A stretch of 64,000 nt of DNA from Macrolepiota albuminosa (taxonomy: Eukaryota; Basidiomycota; Agaricomycetes; Agaricales; Agaricaceae): positions 943,205 through 1,007,204 of the forward strand of contig JAMWFC010000051.1 of NCBI GenBank assembly GCA_027475525.1. Direction: 5' to 3'. The translations under genes and the position numbers were made by a program. The notes under the pieces were generated by a model that saw only the letters and a program-made list of their open reading frames with translations, was not told where the DNA came from and did no database searches. Of this stretch, positions 21,899-34,049 are shown piece after piece. Each line of letters starts with the position of its first letter. Within the stretch, counting starts at the first letter, position 1.

Positions 21899-22026
21899 AG
21901 CGTCGTTGTTGTGATGAAGGGTATGGAGGACGCGCAAGCACTCGAAACGCGTCAATCGAGCGTGGGAACCTTCCTGATCAAGTCGCGTCTCTCTTTCGAT
22001 TTGACTTGAATAATCTCGCAACCACG
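21899..22026. promoter_or_regulatory. 128-bp bidirectional promoter, alpha7 and Nup82
   Basis: Space between the two divergent ATGs. It carries ACGCGT at 21947-21952 in the context ACGCGTC, the 7-mer also found twice in the beta1/RPN12 promoter. Confidence 0.5.
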
Positions 22027-25000
22027 ATGCACCTTGACCGGAATTGGCCTGCATCCCTCGCTGACCACCCAATATTTTCGCTCCCAAAGGCCTTCAGCGG
22101 ACCTTTAGCGCGCCCAACATTTTCTCTTGAACTCTCGACCAACACTCTACCAAGTTTCACCAATGTTGACCCCGCAGTGGATGAGCTGACACCTTCTGGG
22201 CGCCGCCAGGTCATGGTTCTGAAGGATGCTGACCTCATTGTTGCTGCTGGGAACGAAGTACGGATTACTTCACTTGTTGACCCCAAAACCAGTCGCACAA
22301 GGCAAACCTACAAGGTATGTTCAGTTCATGTCCGCTTATGTTAGTATTAACTCTGGAGGACCATACAGACGCTTCACACTCCAAATGTTCAATTTGAAAT
22401 TCATCAAATATCATTGAATCCAAGCGGAAAACTCCTTGCGGTTGCTGGGGCGTTTCAGGTTGCGGTTATTGTTCTACCAAGAGCAGGTTTCTCCAGGCTC
22501 GTGCCAGAAACACTGGATTGCAAGTACGACGTATTTTTCATCTCCGCATGCACGTACTTACCGTCTTTGTGACTAGGTCAGTCCAGGTCGGGCAATTCTA
22601 TCACGCAACAAGTATGGCAGCACCAATAGCCAAGGTTGAATGGCATCCATGGGGCGAAGCTGGTTCCACACTGATGGTCATGACAACCGATGGAAAATTG
22701 CGGTATGCTACTCGTTCCTGTCACCAGACCTTTCTCATCGCGTGTCAGGGAGTATGATATTTCTGTCGACACGGACGAACCTCAGCAAATCCTTTCTTTC
22801 ATCCCGCAACGGAAAGCAAACTCGATTCTTGCGGTTGACAGTTCTGAGAGAGAGATTGCTTCGTTCACTTTAGGAAAAGGTAGGGCAGATTGGGGACCTC
22901 TCACCATATACGCTGTTACCAAGTCTGGTGACGTATATTCCATCTGCCCTTACCTACCCCAAAACGCGTAAGGGTCTCCTCTGTCCATAGCCCTGCTATC
23001 TTAATCTCATGTACTACCGTTTTAGTTCCATACCCTCTTCGTACCTGCACTCGCTTGAGTGCTTTATTTCCGCAAAACAAGAATTTCTGGCACAAGGTAC
23101 CTCGGCCGAAACCAGAAATCTCTCTACGCTCTACGATTACCAACATAAATACGTTACCGCCCTCATCAAACAGCTTCCTCCAGGCACCGTTTTCCCCTCT
23201 GTCTCTCGACCTGTTCTTATACACCCTCCGAGTACGATAAAATCACCCCCAGCGAGACAAGGACCATTCCTTCTTCAACCGTCGCCGCGAACGCTTGATG
23301 GCAGCGACGGTGGGGATGCAACAGACATCACCTATCTTTCTTTTGATGCGGAGGGCGGCGAGGACAGTGATGGTAAAGAGACAGAGCATTTAGGCGTCGT
23401 TGTGGTTGCGTTTCAGGATGGAAAGGTTGACATTTGCCTTGATGTTGATAAAGTTGAGGCGCGATGGGAAACAAAGGTAACATCTTGTGTCGTCATAAGC
23501 AAATTACGAAGCGGGATAACGCGAGTAATTTACAGGTACCAAATCGCGACCTCCCAATGCTAGCAGTGTATGAGACCATCGACCTGGGACTCGTGTCGAC
23601 TCTCAGTCAAATATCCACCGCACCAGAACAGACCCCACTTTCTGATCTTCTGCTGGGTAATCATCCGGTATTCCTTTTGGACCCGATACATACCGAAACC
23701 TTTTACGTATATCATGCATTCGGTGTACATGGCCTCAACATCGGACCTGTGCTACAAAGTCTCGCAGCAGCACTCCATAACGACGATGATTCTGGAGCAA
23801 CATCCCTCAACGTGGCCTTGCAGCAGTCCGCGGGGACTACGGTGCAACATATATTGACCACATTTTCAATCGAACGAAAGTTTGTACCACATTCGGATCC
23901 GCGATCTCACCGGAATCACTGACTGTCATCTATGTTCGAAAATCGATAGGTGCTCGAACCCAGTCATTGCAGTAACGATTCCAAACGATGTCTATCTGAC
24001 ATATAGCATCTTTATCCTCACTTCTGCCATGCGAATTACCTCCTTCCTCCTCAACCTCCAGGCTGAGTCCCCACATGCCCCAAGCGGTCACTCATTACCC
24101 CCGGACAAAGATGACGAGCGATTTAACCAAAAGAGCTTGTGGTTAACTCCGCTTGAGGGTCCTCCGGCTTACATCTCATTGCTTCAAAAAACCCCGTTCA
24201 TGCCTGCCTCAGCTCTCAATCGTTCATCTGGTTTGCCCAAGCTCCCGCAGCTCTCCCTTCCCAAGGGTGGCGACGGGGGTTTTGTCTTGACACCAGACAC
24301 TCTTCGATATCTTGGGGAAGTGGGTCGGGAACTTGCAAACCAATCTACTGCCGTCAAACTGGCTGTGAAACAGGCAGATGAACGCGTGAAGTTGCAACAA
24401 CAGGAGCTCTATCGAATGTCCCAGAAAGCTAGCCAGATGAATACACTGATTGAACAACTCAAGGTGCACCGAAGAGCAACTAATGAGGCTAGGCTTGCAA
24501 CAATTCAAGCGAAACAGAAAGCTCTACTTACACGGCTGGATCGGGTGTTGCAGGAAATGATGGAGCGGGCCTCACCCGGAATAAGCGAGAACGAGACTAA
24601 ATGGTTTGAAGAGCTCGGGCGCATGAAAGCAGAAGTCATGGGTTTTGGACGGTATGACGATCAATCATTGGTAGCTCGGACTCGATTGGTATGCCGTCAA
24701 AAAACGATTCAAGTAATTTATTTCTGATCTTTATTTCATTACAGCTGGAGGCAGAATATGCGCGCCTGACACCTACTCTAAAAGAGATCTTGGAAAAGGA
24801 GAAACGCAGGAATGAGAAAAATTCCGAGATCAATCAAGGATTGGGCATCTCCCAAGCATTTGAGCTCGGAGAACGTTCAAATTCAGAGTGAGTTATTGTC
24901 TCGAGAAATAAAGTAGTTGACTCATGTAGTCCATGTTCAGGAGAGTTCGAATAGCGGAAGTAGAGAAACAGGTGTTGGATCTCGCAGCCAAGCTGGAGAT

Positions 25001-25028
25001 TGCAATAGGAAAGCCCCCTTCGCACTAA
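22027..25028 (+). CDS. Nucleoporin Nup82/Nup88
   Basis: ATG 22027, [20 protein letters not shown]. The N-terminal half is a beta-propeller-like region ([76 protein letters not shown]). A variable acidic loop ([16 protein letters not shown]) and [15 protein letters not shown] follow. The C-terminal third is a long coiled coil ([60 protein letters not shown]) ending at 25028. This is the plan of Nup82/Nup88, part of the cytoplasmic-face Nup82-Nup159-Nsp1 complex used in mRNA export. About ten exons, all in phase where checked. Confidence 0.85.
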
Positions 25029-25313
25029 CTAACTAGTTCTTCGATCAATTTCTGATCACTATGTGTTCACCCAAGTAAAAACCGATGTACATGAAATGGG
25101 CATATCCAAAGCTAGACGATAAACAATCATGCGAAACACCAGGGAATGGCTCATGGTTCATGCCCGTCATGGCATATATAGGCGTGGGTTCGTTAGGGTC
25201 ATCGCTGCCTCGTCGCTTCAGTTCAACTGTGGGGCACGAGGCCCGCATTCAACACCGCTGCCATGTATAACACAAGGCATCAATAAGCATAGCGAACTGG
25301 CAAGCAAGGTTGA

Positions 25314-27981
25314 TCATTCAACTTCGCCACAAGGCAAAAATAGTGGCGTACAATCAGAATTTTCCCTATCCGTGAGGTCGTCAAAAGCTTGTTTGTGTGA
25401 AATATTTACATCCTGCAATTAATGTCAGACAGTTATGTATGTAAGTTAATATTGTCGAAATAAAACTGACATTCTCTTCCGAAGTCAACATATACTGTGC
25501 TCGGCGCTTTAGTACATTGAGTCGCATGAGTCGGACACGGAGAAACACTATGGTCGCAAGCTGGATGCCGTAAACAACGATGTGTGCAACGAAGGCTTTG
25601 ATATAACGTGGCGCATCGTTGGCACGAAATACTATACAGTTTATGAAATGAGTTTTAACGAATGGAGAAGGACAAGTGGTCAGACCTTGCGGGCCAACTG
25701 CATTACCTACTGCCCAGGCACTACCTCAGGATAGCATGAGTAATAATGCCGGGATCAATATGAGCCTGACGCACATGAACACAAGTGACGAGGCAATGAC
25801 TTGCTTCGTGCGCTGTAAGTGCGAGGCGTAAGGAAATGGAGAGGCTTTTAGGTCTAACACATACACCAGCGACATTGTTGCTCATAATGGCTAGATTCAG
25901 GACAGCTACGGCTCCAAAGCCTTGGGTACAACTGCGACATCGAAGTAATGAAGCAAAGTTTACCTCTAGCAAAGAATACTCACTAGAACGCTATTAAAAG
26001 CCCCACCTTGGATTTGGCTGAAGTTTGAACACCTATCAGGACGTAAGTGTCCGAGAAGAAGATAAAGAGGAAAAACTTACAGAGAAAGACGATTGTCCCA
26101 GCGATATTGGGCAACGTATATAACTGAGAAAGAGACATCGGTTACAATAGCGGAAGGACGTGATTTTTTTTCGCAAACCTACAAATGCGAGTAAAAGTTT
26201 CTGCTCGTATCTCTTGGAAAGATATGCCGCACTAAATAAGAATAGCATGATAATGGCACCTACCACTCTGTATTAGATCATCCAATCACACAATTTTCTG
26301 GTGACGCACCCTGGGCAATCGCAAGCAAGTAGACCTGTAGCTGACTGAAGCCCTTGCGTTACTGTCAAAAGGCAAGATTTTTAGATTGGCGAAAAGTTTT
26401 CTTACGAAAGCAGTCAAGATGATATTGGAGAAAGCCCCCAGTCCACCAGTAGGAAGGGCATTTGTGAAAGAAACGAGCATGACAGCCCATACAGTAGGGT
26501 CAAGGAATGCTTCAACTATCGCCGTGTCAACATTACGTCATTCCACATTAAAAGAGAAGTAAATCTTACTGGCTTGATATCTCTGAAAGAAGATTCAACT
26601 ATGTAAGACTCCTCGCGATCACACGACCACAGACCTTGAATTCACGATTCTGGATGCCTGTCTCGTTCTTACGAACGCGCTCCGCCATAAGAAGCCTGTC
26701 TTCCTTTGACCAGCATTTGGCACGTATAGGGCTATCTGGGAGCCACCAAAGAACAAAGATACCCCATATAAATGTGACGCAGCCGAGGAGCTTCAAGTAT
26801 TTGCGGTTTGATTCGTGCTCGCAATTGGTAGCCAGAAGAAGACTCACAGTAAATAGGACCTGCCAGTTTTTAAGCTTCACGTGCTCTATCTGAGCGATTC
26901 CATACGCGATCAGTCCCCCGACGCATTGTTGGAAGCCGTTCATCGAATAGAAAGCTCCTATCACAAGCGCTTGTTCCTCGCGAGTATACCACATCGTTGA
27001 CCTGTGTATGATTCACCTCACATTATCACACCAGCTTCTAAAAGATACTTACAAGAAGACAAAGGCTGGTTGGCAGACACATTCAAAAACTCCGAGTAAA
27101 GTCCTCACGACGACCAGACCCGCAAAGTTTGTACACAGAGCCGTGCAGGCAAGGACTGCTCCCCAAGCTACAATACTATACGGATTATTAGTATGAAGAA
27201 CTCACTCACATAGGAGACATCGGTCACGTACTTGAAAGCGAGGTATTTAGCAATAGGGAGTCGTTGAATAAGACGATTTGTTGGGAACTCCCAAATCAAG
27301 CTAAAAACGGGAATCAGGACGTTTACCACACATTAATCAAATTTTCCGTTAGGGTCAGCCCTCACATAGCAATGTATACTTCACATAGAAAAGCGATCGT
27401 ATTTAGGCAAGGTAAAAAATTCACAAGACACGCACCGCAAGTGGTGAGCCATGCGTATTGCTGACCCACGAGGTGGGCGTCCTCACGAATTCCCATAATA
27501 GACGCGAAATTTATAGTGCTAGAGAGAATAATTCAAATCATCATGAAGAGCACAGGGCATGTTCCTGACCCCTTATCAAGCGTCTGAGCGACTGTTGGAA
27601 GCATAGGTTAGTAGGTACTAATCCCTGGATTTCGGAGCGTCGATACCTACAGTATGTAACGACCATGACAATCTACATTCCAAACATCGGTAAGAGAAAA
27701 GCCGTAGATACTCGATGCATACCAAAACTCGTTTATGGATCATCCAGCGTAGGCGTACGTTAGTTGCGTCGTCGATTACCACAGCTTTGGTCGCTGGAGA
27801 CGTATGAGCGAAGAATTCCGCGACCTCGGCGTCAATTCCTTCCTGTGGCGCTTGAAGATAGTCAATCGCCGGGAAAAGGAGTGCTATTTCAAGCTCATAC
27901 CTGTTGTTGAGCCGCTTGCGACTGAATATAGCCCCTTACCATCTTCGAAATGTTCAACTGTAGCTTTTTGCGTTTCGGACA
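25314..27981 (-). CDS. MFS transporter, anion:cation symporter type
   Basis: Reads leftward from ATG 27981 (MSETQKATVEHFEDGKGLYS). The next exon reads EVAEFFAHTSPATKAVVIDD and LRWMIHKRVL. Many short exons follow. The largest (26599-26994) holds MWYTREEQALVIGAFYSMNG, FQQCVGGLIAYGIAQI, GCVTFIWGIFVLWWLPDSPI and MAERVRKNETGIQNREFK, family hallmarks after helix 4 and before the central loop. The last exon gives HKQAFDDLTDRENSDC, a common C-terminal signature, with the stop at 25314-25316. It is a proton-coupled plasma-membrane carrier with unknown substrate. It is divergent from the GH105 gene (345 bp between starts), suggesting uptake of pectin-derived sugars, but that is inference from position only. 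Confidence 0.82.
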
Positions 27982-28325
27982 TAATTGATCTCGGAAAGTC
28001 CACTGGATCAGTCAAAAGACATCGGCTTTTATTGAACAGAATCATCGCTAAGTTCTCGTATCCTATAGAGTTTGAGTGATCTTGTGACGTCTGGAAATGA
28101 GATTATCCTATGAAACGGACTAATTGGGGCAATCGAACGGAAAAGATTCCCCAATATACCTCACCTAACTCATCAGAAATGCAAAATATGATCCAATGAC
28201 AGAAGTTTCCGGGCCGCGGGCCGCGACATTAGATGCAAATGACGAATGGGTTGTTAGTTCTGGGGAGAGCAACATCCAAATCGTTGTCTTCCGACCTCGA
28301 GCCCAAAAGAACTTCAGAGATTTCC
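27982..28325. promoter_or_regulatory. Divergent region between MFS and GH105 genes
   Basis: Probable shared promoter. It contains the GC palindrome GGGCCGCGGGCCGCG near 28211. In-frame ATGs upstream of the chosen GH105 start (28233) mean its 3' part could be coding. Confidence 0.4.
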
Positions 28326-29698
28326 ATGCCTACGAGAAACATCAACTCTCACAAGACCGCTCTCTTGGACCACATTTCACGCCTCATTGAATGCCTTGTC
28401 AACTTGAAGGACGAGACTGGCGAGTTTTTAATGACTTTGGAAGATGGACGTGTGATTGATACGAAGGGCTGGAACGATTGGGAGGTGCAATTACATCCAC
28501 ATTGAATGACAAGTGACTGAATCGGACTCCATTAGTGGACACACGGAATTGGTAACATCTTTCTTACCTTACATTACCTTAGAGATCTCTTCAACCATGT
28601 CCACCATGCACAGGCCTCTACGGGCTTTTGAAGTTCTACGAGATAACAGCTAATAAGAAGTCTCTGGAAATTGCCTTGGCCTGGTTCAAGGAACGTTTCG
28701 CAATCGGAACGACGAAAGTAAGTTATGAAGATTATATCGCAAAAACTGACGAGTACTAGTCCTCTTAGAACGTGAATACTATGTCACCATTATTAACAGC
28801 TGCCTATCTTCATGAGGCTAAGCACGACGACTACTTCGTTCACCTGGACTCGTGGGCAGAATGGGTTATGTATGACATGCCCAGAACAGAAGAAGGAGGT
28901 CTCCAACACATAACTTACTTGGTCAACAACAATCAACAGTTGTGGGATGATACCTTGATGATGTCGGTACTACCACTTGCGAAGATAGGTTTGGTCCTCG
29001 AAAGGAATGAATACATTGAAGAAGCGAAGCGACAATTTCTACTTCAGTAAGAAGATTAAAATCATAGAAATGATATGCTCACTCGTGTATAACAGCATTA
29101 AGTATCTAGTCGACCACCAAACCGGTCTTTGGTTTCATGGTGAGATCACAACGTACTTTTGCCTGGTGTTGCTGTTTTAAAGTGCTCAGGCTGGACCTTT
29201 GAAGGACGTCATCACTTCGGTAGGGCTAGATGGGGACGAGGGAACTGCTGGGTTACTGTCGCAATACCTGACTTCATTGAAATGCTCAAGTTACCATCCT
29301 CAGATGGCTTGAGGATGTTCTTAATATCAACCTTGGTTGCGCAGATAGATGCCTTGGTTTCCCTCCAAGATCAAGCATCCGGACTGTGGCATACCATTCT
29401 TGACGATGCAACGTCTTATCTAGAAGCTTCGGCAAGCGCTGGATTCGCATATGGAATGCTCAAGGCGCTGCGTCTGAGGCTCATCCCTAAAGAAGAACGT
29501 TATATCACTGCAGCCAACAAGGCAATTCAGGGTGTCTTGGACAACATTTCGGAGAAGGGAGAGTTGAAGCAGGTGTCGTTTGGAACTCCGGTGTTCAATC
29601 ATGTGGAAGAGTATAAGAGAATACCTTTGACGAGCATGCCGTATGGGCAGAGTTTAGCATTACTGGCGTGCACGGAGTACCTCAGGACATTCCTTTAG
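28326..29698 (+). CDS. GH105 unsaturated rhamnogalacturonyl hydrolase
   Basis: ATG 28326 (28233 also in frame), MPTRNINSHKTALLDHISRL. Exon 1 ends DTKGWNDWE. A 16-nt microexon (28536-28551) encodes WTHGI, and exon 3 resumes GLYGLLKFYEITANKKSLEI. Then come NVNTMSPLLTAAYLHEAKHD, LDSWAEWVMYDMPRTEEGGL and QQLWDDTLMMSVLPLAKIG, where the WDD aspartate is the probable general acid/base as in YteR. Later motifs are WFHGWTFEGRHHF, RWGRGNCWVTVAIPDFIEML, SGLWHTILDDATSYLEASAS and PLTSMPYGQSLALL, ending at 29698. The enzyme removes the unsaturated galacturonyl residue from rhamnogalacturonan disaccharides made by pectin lyases. No signal peptide seen, so probably cytosolic, which fits import of the disaccharide first. 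Intact. Confidence 0.88.
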
Positions 29699-29754
29699 GA
29701 ATGCATAGATATGGATACAGAAGTGGAAGTCTGTCAAGCAAGTGAATATTTTAA

Positions 29755-31611
29755 CTAAGTGCGAACCTTGACACGGATATGGTATGTTTCTTCGTACACG
29801 GGAGTAAAAAAGTCCTTGAACTTCGTGAAATCTCTAACCTCGGGTCAGATTCCGCACCGATGTAATGAAATCGGAATGTACCCATCATCACATAAATCCA
29901 TTTCAAGCTTTCTGAAGATATATCCGAAGATCAAATATAACTCGCACCAGGCAAGGCTGAGACACGGGTAAGTCATCGGCAGCAAGAGTCTTAGTAGACT
30001 TACTTGACACCCATACACATTCTCGGACCTTTGGAGAACGGGATCAAATACTTTTCCAGCTCTTTGGAATTAGACTGCATCCAGCGTTCCGGCGAGAAGA
30101 GGTGTGCATCTCTGAAAAGATTCATATTGGTGTGAAGACAAGCGACGCTGACGCCTACAATAGTCTAAAGAGAGTTAAAATAAAGGAATGGAGGATCAAA
30201 AGGGAACTTCACTCCTGCAGGAACATCGTGTCCAGAGATCGACATATTAGTAGGCCCGACGATACGAGGCAAAGGGGTAACTATTCCATGGGACATTCGA
30301 AGAGACTCCTTGATTACTGCCGTCTAAAAAGACGAGTCATTGATACTTCTCTAGAGGTATGGTTTGATAGTCACCAAATATGGTAGCTTTTCAAGTACGC
30401 AATAGCCAATAGGTGTATCCTGATCCGGCCATGCACATTGTAACTCTTGTAGGAGTTTGTTATGAATATCAGGATCATGGAGCACGTAGAAAGTCCCAAT
30501 TGCACATGCATTTCCCGGACTTTCGCTACCAGCTTGAATTAAAGAGAACGTTTCTTGGACAAGCCTACGGCAAGAACGTCCGAGTCGTTGATTTGAGCGA
30601 TCGACGAGATGATGACATATTGTCTGACTTCCTGGGTTTTGTAGGAGTGTTTCATCGTGAAGCATACGATCGATATACCGAGATATCATCTTGTTTAGTT
30701 CCGTAAACGCCGTGATAGAGGTGGGCGATAGATTTTGAGCAATACGCTGGGGAAGGTAACCCAAGAAAGTCATAAAGGAGGGCCAACATTTCATTATCCA
30801 GATGGATGGAATTGCTCTTCGAGTCGAAACGATGAATGGGTCATGAAAATCCTGTGCATCAAGCGGGCTTTCGTAGTTACAGAAACAATATGATGCAATA
30901 ATTTCCATGGTCAAACAACGGAAGGCAAGCATCATGTTCGCAGGTCTTTGTCGGTGATTCGCCGCAAGTAATGTGACGAGCTTCTGTACCTACACAAGGA
31001 GTATATTCAAAAACGGAATGAAAATTACGAGCCTTTAATACCTTATCATGTATTACGCGCTCAAATTTCAAAATAGCACGTCTTGAAAAAAGAGGTGCCA
31101 GTAGATTCCTGCGCGATTTAGAATCTTGTGGTCTAATGGCTCCAAAGGCGGACTCATCGGCACCAAAAGATTGGTAAAAGTGTTCATCTTTTGTGAAATG
31201 TGAACCAACAGCATATATGGCAGAGTGAGCTGCGTAATCATTGAAGTGAAGCTGTGAGTCGTGATGAGCCTTCCAATTCGATTGGGCTCAAATGACAAAT
31301 TGACCTCGTTCGGCGCAATTCTGACGACATTGCCTGGAAATGAATGTACATATCAAATTTCTCGACTTCATCTAAAAATGCAACCACTTACCATAAATCT
31401 TGTGTAACTGGATCAGATGCTGCAGGAGTTCTCCTTCTCGGTATACTTCATAATAAACCTTATAAAAGGGTGTAATTGCAGCGAGGCGAGGTCCAGGGAA
31501 TCCTCGAAGACGATGGAAGAACAGTCGATGGATGGTCGTCAAAATCGCATCCAGTATGACGATACCAACAATGGTGTAGCAGAAACTGCTCCAGGGACCA
31601 CATAGAGTCAT
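29755..31611 (-). CDS. Cytochrome P450 monooxygenase
   Basis: ATG 31611 opens a membrane anchor (CYTIVGIVILDAILTTIHRL) followed by the proline hinge GFPGPRLAAITPFYKVYYEV. Exons then read TKDEHFYQSFGADESAFGAI, RNLLAPLFSRRAILKFERVI and MMLAFRCLTMEIIASYCFCN. The I-helix region contains ETFSLIQAGSES in place of the usual AGTDT. ExxR is ESLR (AVIKESLRMSHGIVTPLPRI). The heme loop is FSKGPRMCMG with the Cys ligand, near 30013-30050. A TGA in the last exon region is removed by an intron (about 29835-29883) joining LCDDG to DFTKFKDFFTPVYEETYH. The layout resembles trichodiene-oxygenase-like fungal P450s; substrate unknown. Convergent with GH105, stops 56 bp apart. Confidence 0.85.
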
Positions 31612-31639
31612 AATGAGTGTTTTTATGTTGCTATTACAC

Positions 31640-32900
31640 CGTCATTGAGCAGATAGATATATACTGCGGCCACGCTTCCGACGAGGCCATCCGTGGACAT
31701 GATAATGTAGAAGGAACAGAATCGTGTACACCGGGAAAAAGGCAATTTTGACGTTGTTGACAGCTGGATTATGCAAATCTGGCAGACATGGAACCTGGAT
31801 AAGGCACCTTTATCAGTAAGGGAGACCGGGAATAAACTCAATCTTGCCATGTGTAGGTTTCCATCGTATTCCGGGTCCCCTCACGACTAGCTGAGGAAAA
31901 CGTGATCATGGCATGTGGCCATGAAGAAGCATCTCTTCAATTTTGACAGCAAAGTCACGGCGGCGGACGTAAGTTTGGTGGCGTATGTAGTAAAAAGCCG
32001 CTTTGTGCAACATAGGGAAAATGAGCCAATGAAGCTTGTTGTAATTATTCTACTGGAACAAAAATTGTCAACTTGTTGCTGGGGTTTGACGTACCTGACT
32101 TTGACCTGACTACATAGAGCGAAATTATTGAACATGTAGGCGATGTATGTGTTATCGGCCATGAGCCAGGAAAAAGAAGCGGGGTGTTCGGCGTACCTGA
32201 AGAGTTGCAAGATGTGAGAAAAACGAAGCGTAAATTATCCAGGGAGGCTTAGTTACCGGATCGTCGCTCTGTTTGACCACGGAGACCGTGCAAGAAGTCT
32301 AAAATCTAGGGTTATTCTTTCTGTAAAGTTCAAGGTGTAAACAACTCCGAGGTCCCTACGAACGTTTGTGTCACCATGACACATCCATCGAATGGCCAGG
32401 AACCGCACGCCCTTTCCATTCTCGAAAAAAGGTCGTCTCAGGCCTGTATTGATCACATTAGGAACGGGGACTGCCAGATTGTGCAACTACTATCAAGGAA
32501 CATGAGAAACTGTTGACGATTGATGAATTAGATCAAGAAATACTTAGAGGCGAACCAGAAACACCTTGAACAACTGTGTGGCAAGGAATATTGGAAGACA
32601 ATACATTGGGCTATCGTTTCCAATTTTCGATAGTTAACTTGTGCCATACTAGCCAGCTCCCTATCCTGTTATAGCTCAATGTGAAGGAAGGCAATGAACA
32701 TTTCTCTTGAGAGTAGAGGTTTGATGGGGACAAACCAAAGCGACGCGTGAGACGGTTAGTCCTGCGCAACGAAATGTGAAACGTTGAGATCGGCAAATTT
32801 AAGCAACTGAGTATCCGCCATTCATCGACCTTGAGTTTCGATCCTGACAGAAGAGGAACTAAAGTTACCCGGGAGGCCTTTACAATATGATCCATATCAT
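31640..32900 (-). CDS. Unidentified multi-exon gene or gene remnant
   Basis: Coding-like pieces on the minus strand, in different frames and separated by splice-like sites. They include MYCLPIFLATQLFKVFLVRL (about 32540-32600), FFENGKGVRFLAIRWMCHGD (about 32380-32440), YAEHPASFSWLMADNTYIAY, HWLIFPMLHKAAFYYIRHQT and FAVKIEEMLLHGHM (about 31910-32040), and AFFPVYTILFLLHYHVHGW (about 31680-31760). Several are hydrophobic, so a membrane protein is plausible. I recognise no family, and exon borders, start and stop are not settled. It sits just upstream of, and on the same strand as, the P450. Confidence 0.3.
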
Positions 32901-33067
32901 CTCTGAGAATAGCCTTTCAGAGAAAAGAGAAAGAGTCCCAAAAAGCGGTATCTGGAGTCATTCTCGAACAAATTAAACGACAAGGCAGATGATAATACAT
33001 GTTTGGATCAGACAGTGGAACGTATTTTGTCTCCTTACTTCTCTGTTGACGAATAGTTCGGGGATTA

Positions 33068-34049
33068 TTAAATGACAACAACGTTATGGAGAAGCTTACT
33101 CTGTCCCATCTTCAACCATTTAGGTATCTTCTTGCCTATGGATCTCGTCACAGAGCCAGACGCTGGTCCTATCTTAGACGGCAACGAGTCATCGAAACTA
33201 GGAGGCGTTGGAAGATCCACCGCTTGAGCAAGTAAATCTGGACGCAAGGGCGCCGGAATATTAGAACCTAGTATTTGCAGATCAGCGAAAGGATCGACAG
33301 ACGATCATAAATACAAGACCATTCAGAGACTCGTCCTCAAACCTCAATAGAAGGACAGAAGAAGGCGCTAGTTGTAATTGTACTAAGCTGAGGTCTCGAA
33401 CTCGCGGGTCCGAAACCTTCAGATCGCGTTTCGGAGGTGATTGGTCTGGAAGCAAATCACGATTGTGTCACAAGCCATTCACAAGAACGAGGGTCATACA
33501 AAGAATGAACTTGATCGGCTTCACATCTTCTCGCAAAGAGTTACGAACGAACGCGTAAACGGAACGAATCTTGTCTGTAGAAGGAAATGTACGCTCTAAC
33601 TGGGTACGATCTGTGAACCTGATGCGGATTGTGGTCTGCTTGCCCTGAGATTTGAACATCACTCGCAAACAATAATCACTCACATTTGGCCATCTATCTC
33701 GCTTGGCCTGGTCTCTCGCCTCTCGAACAGAGCGTAATTCTAGTGGGGCATTAACAAGTGCTTGTGTGCGTGCGGCTAAGGTAGACTGTGCAGCTTTGAG
33801 GTCTGCAGTGGTCGGATCAAAGTACTCATCGGGGAGTGGCGCTGGTACAGGAGGTCCAAAGTCATTCTCGAAGATCAGGGGATTGCAGAATTGACTATAC
33901 TCACGGGGAGGAGCTGGAGAAGATATCGACGAAGGTTTGTACACTTTATACGTAGCTTGACTACCTATCTCATCTTCGGGCAGTTTAGGCGCATCAGGGC
34001 GCGTAGCAAGGTTAGTGGAAGGTTCAGCCACTGGAGATGTGCTTGACAT
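33068..34049 (-). CDS. UBX domain protein (TUG/ASPL/Ubx4-like)
   Basis: From a provisional ATG 34049 (MSSTSPVAEPSTNL). The N-terminal part has YKVYKPSSISSPAPPREY and FENDFGPPVPAPLPDEYFDP, a helical stretch (TADLKAAQSTLAARTQALVN, SVREARDQAKRDRWPN), then an intron. The UBX beta-grasp follows: KQTTIRIRFTDRTQLERTFP, KIRSVYAFVRNSLREDVKPI and, across an intron, LYQSPPKRDLKVSD plus VLLLRFEDESLNG. The C-terminus reads KKIPKWLKMGQ. UBX domains bind the AAA ATPase Cdc48/p97. The TUG-type N-terminal ubiquitin-like domain was not found upstream, so an upstream exon may be missing or the domain may be absent. Confidence 0.75.

Noticed and set aside
22006..22026. Upstream start of the Nup82 gene at 22006
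   Set aside because: That codon is TTG; the first ATG in frame is 22027, followed by the conserved N-terminus.
29835..29883. In-frame TGA in the last part of the P450, suggesting a pseudogene
   Set aside because: A 49-nt GT-AG intron in the right phase removes it and gives the normal family C-terminus.
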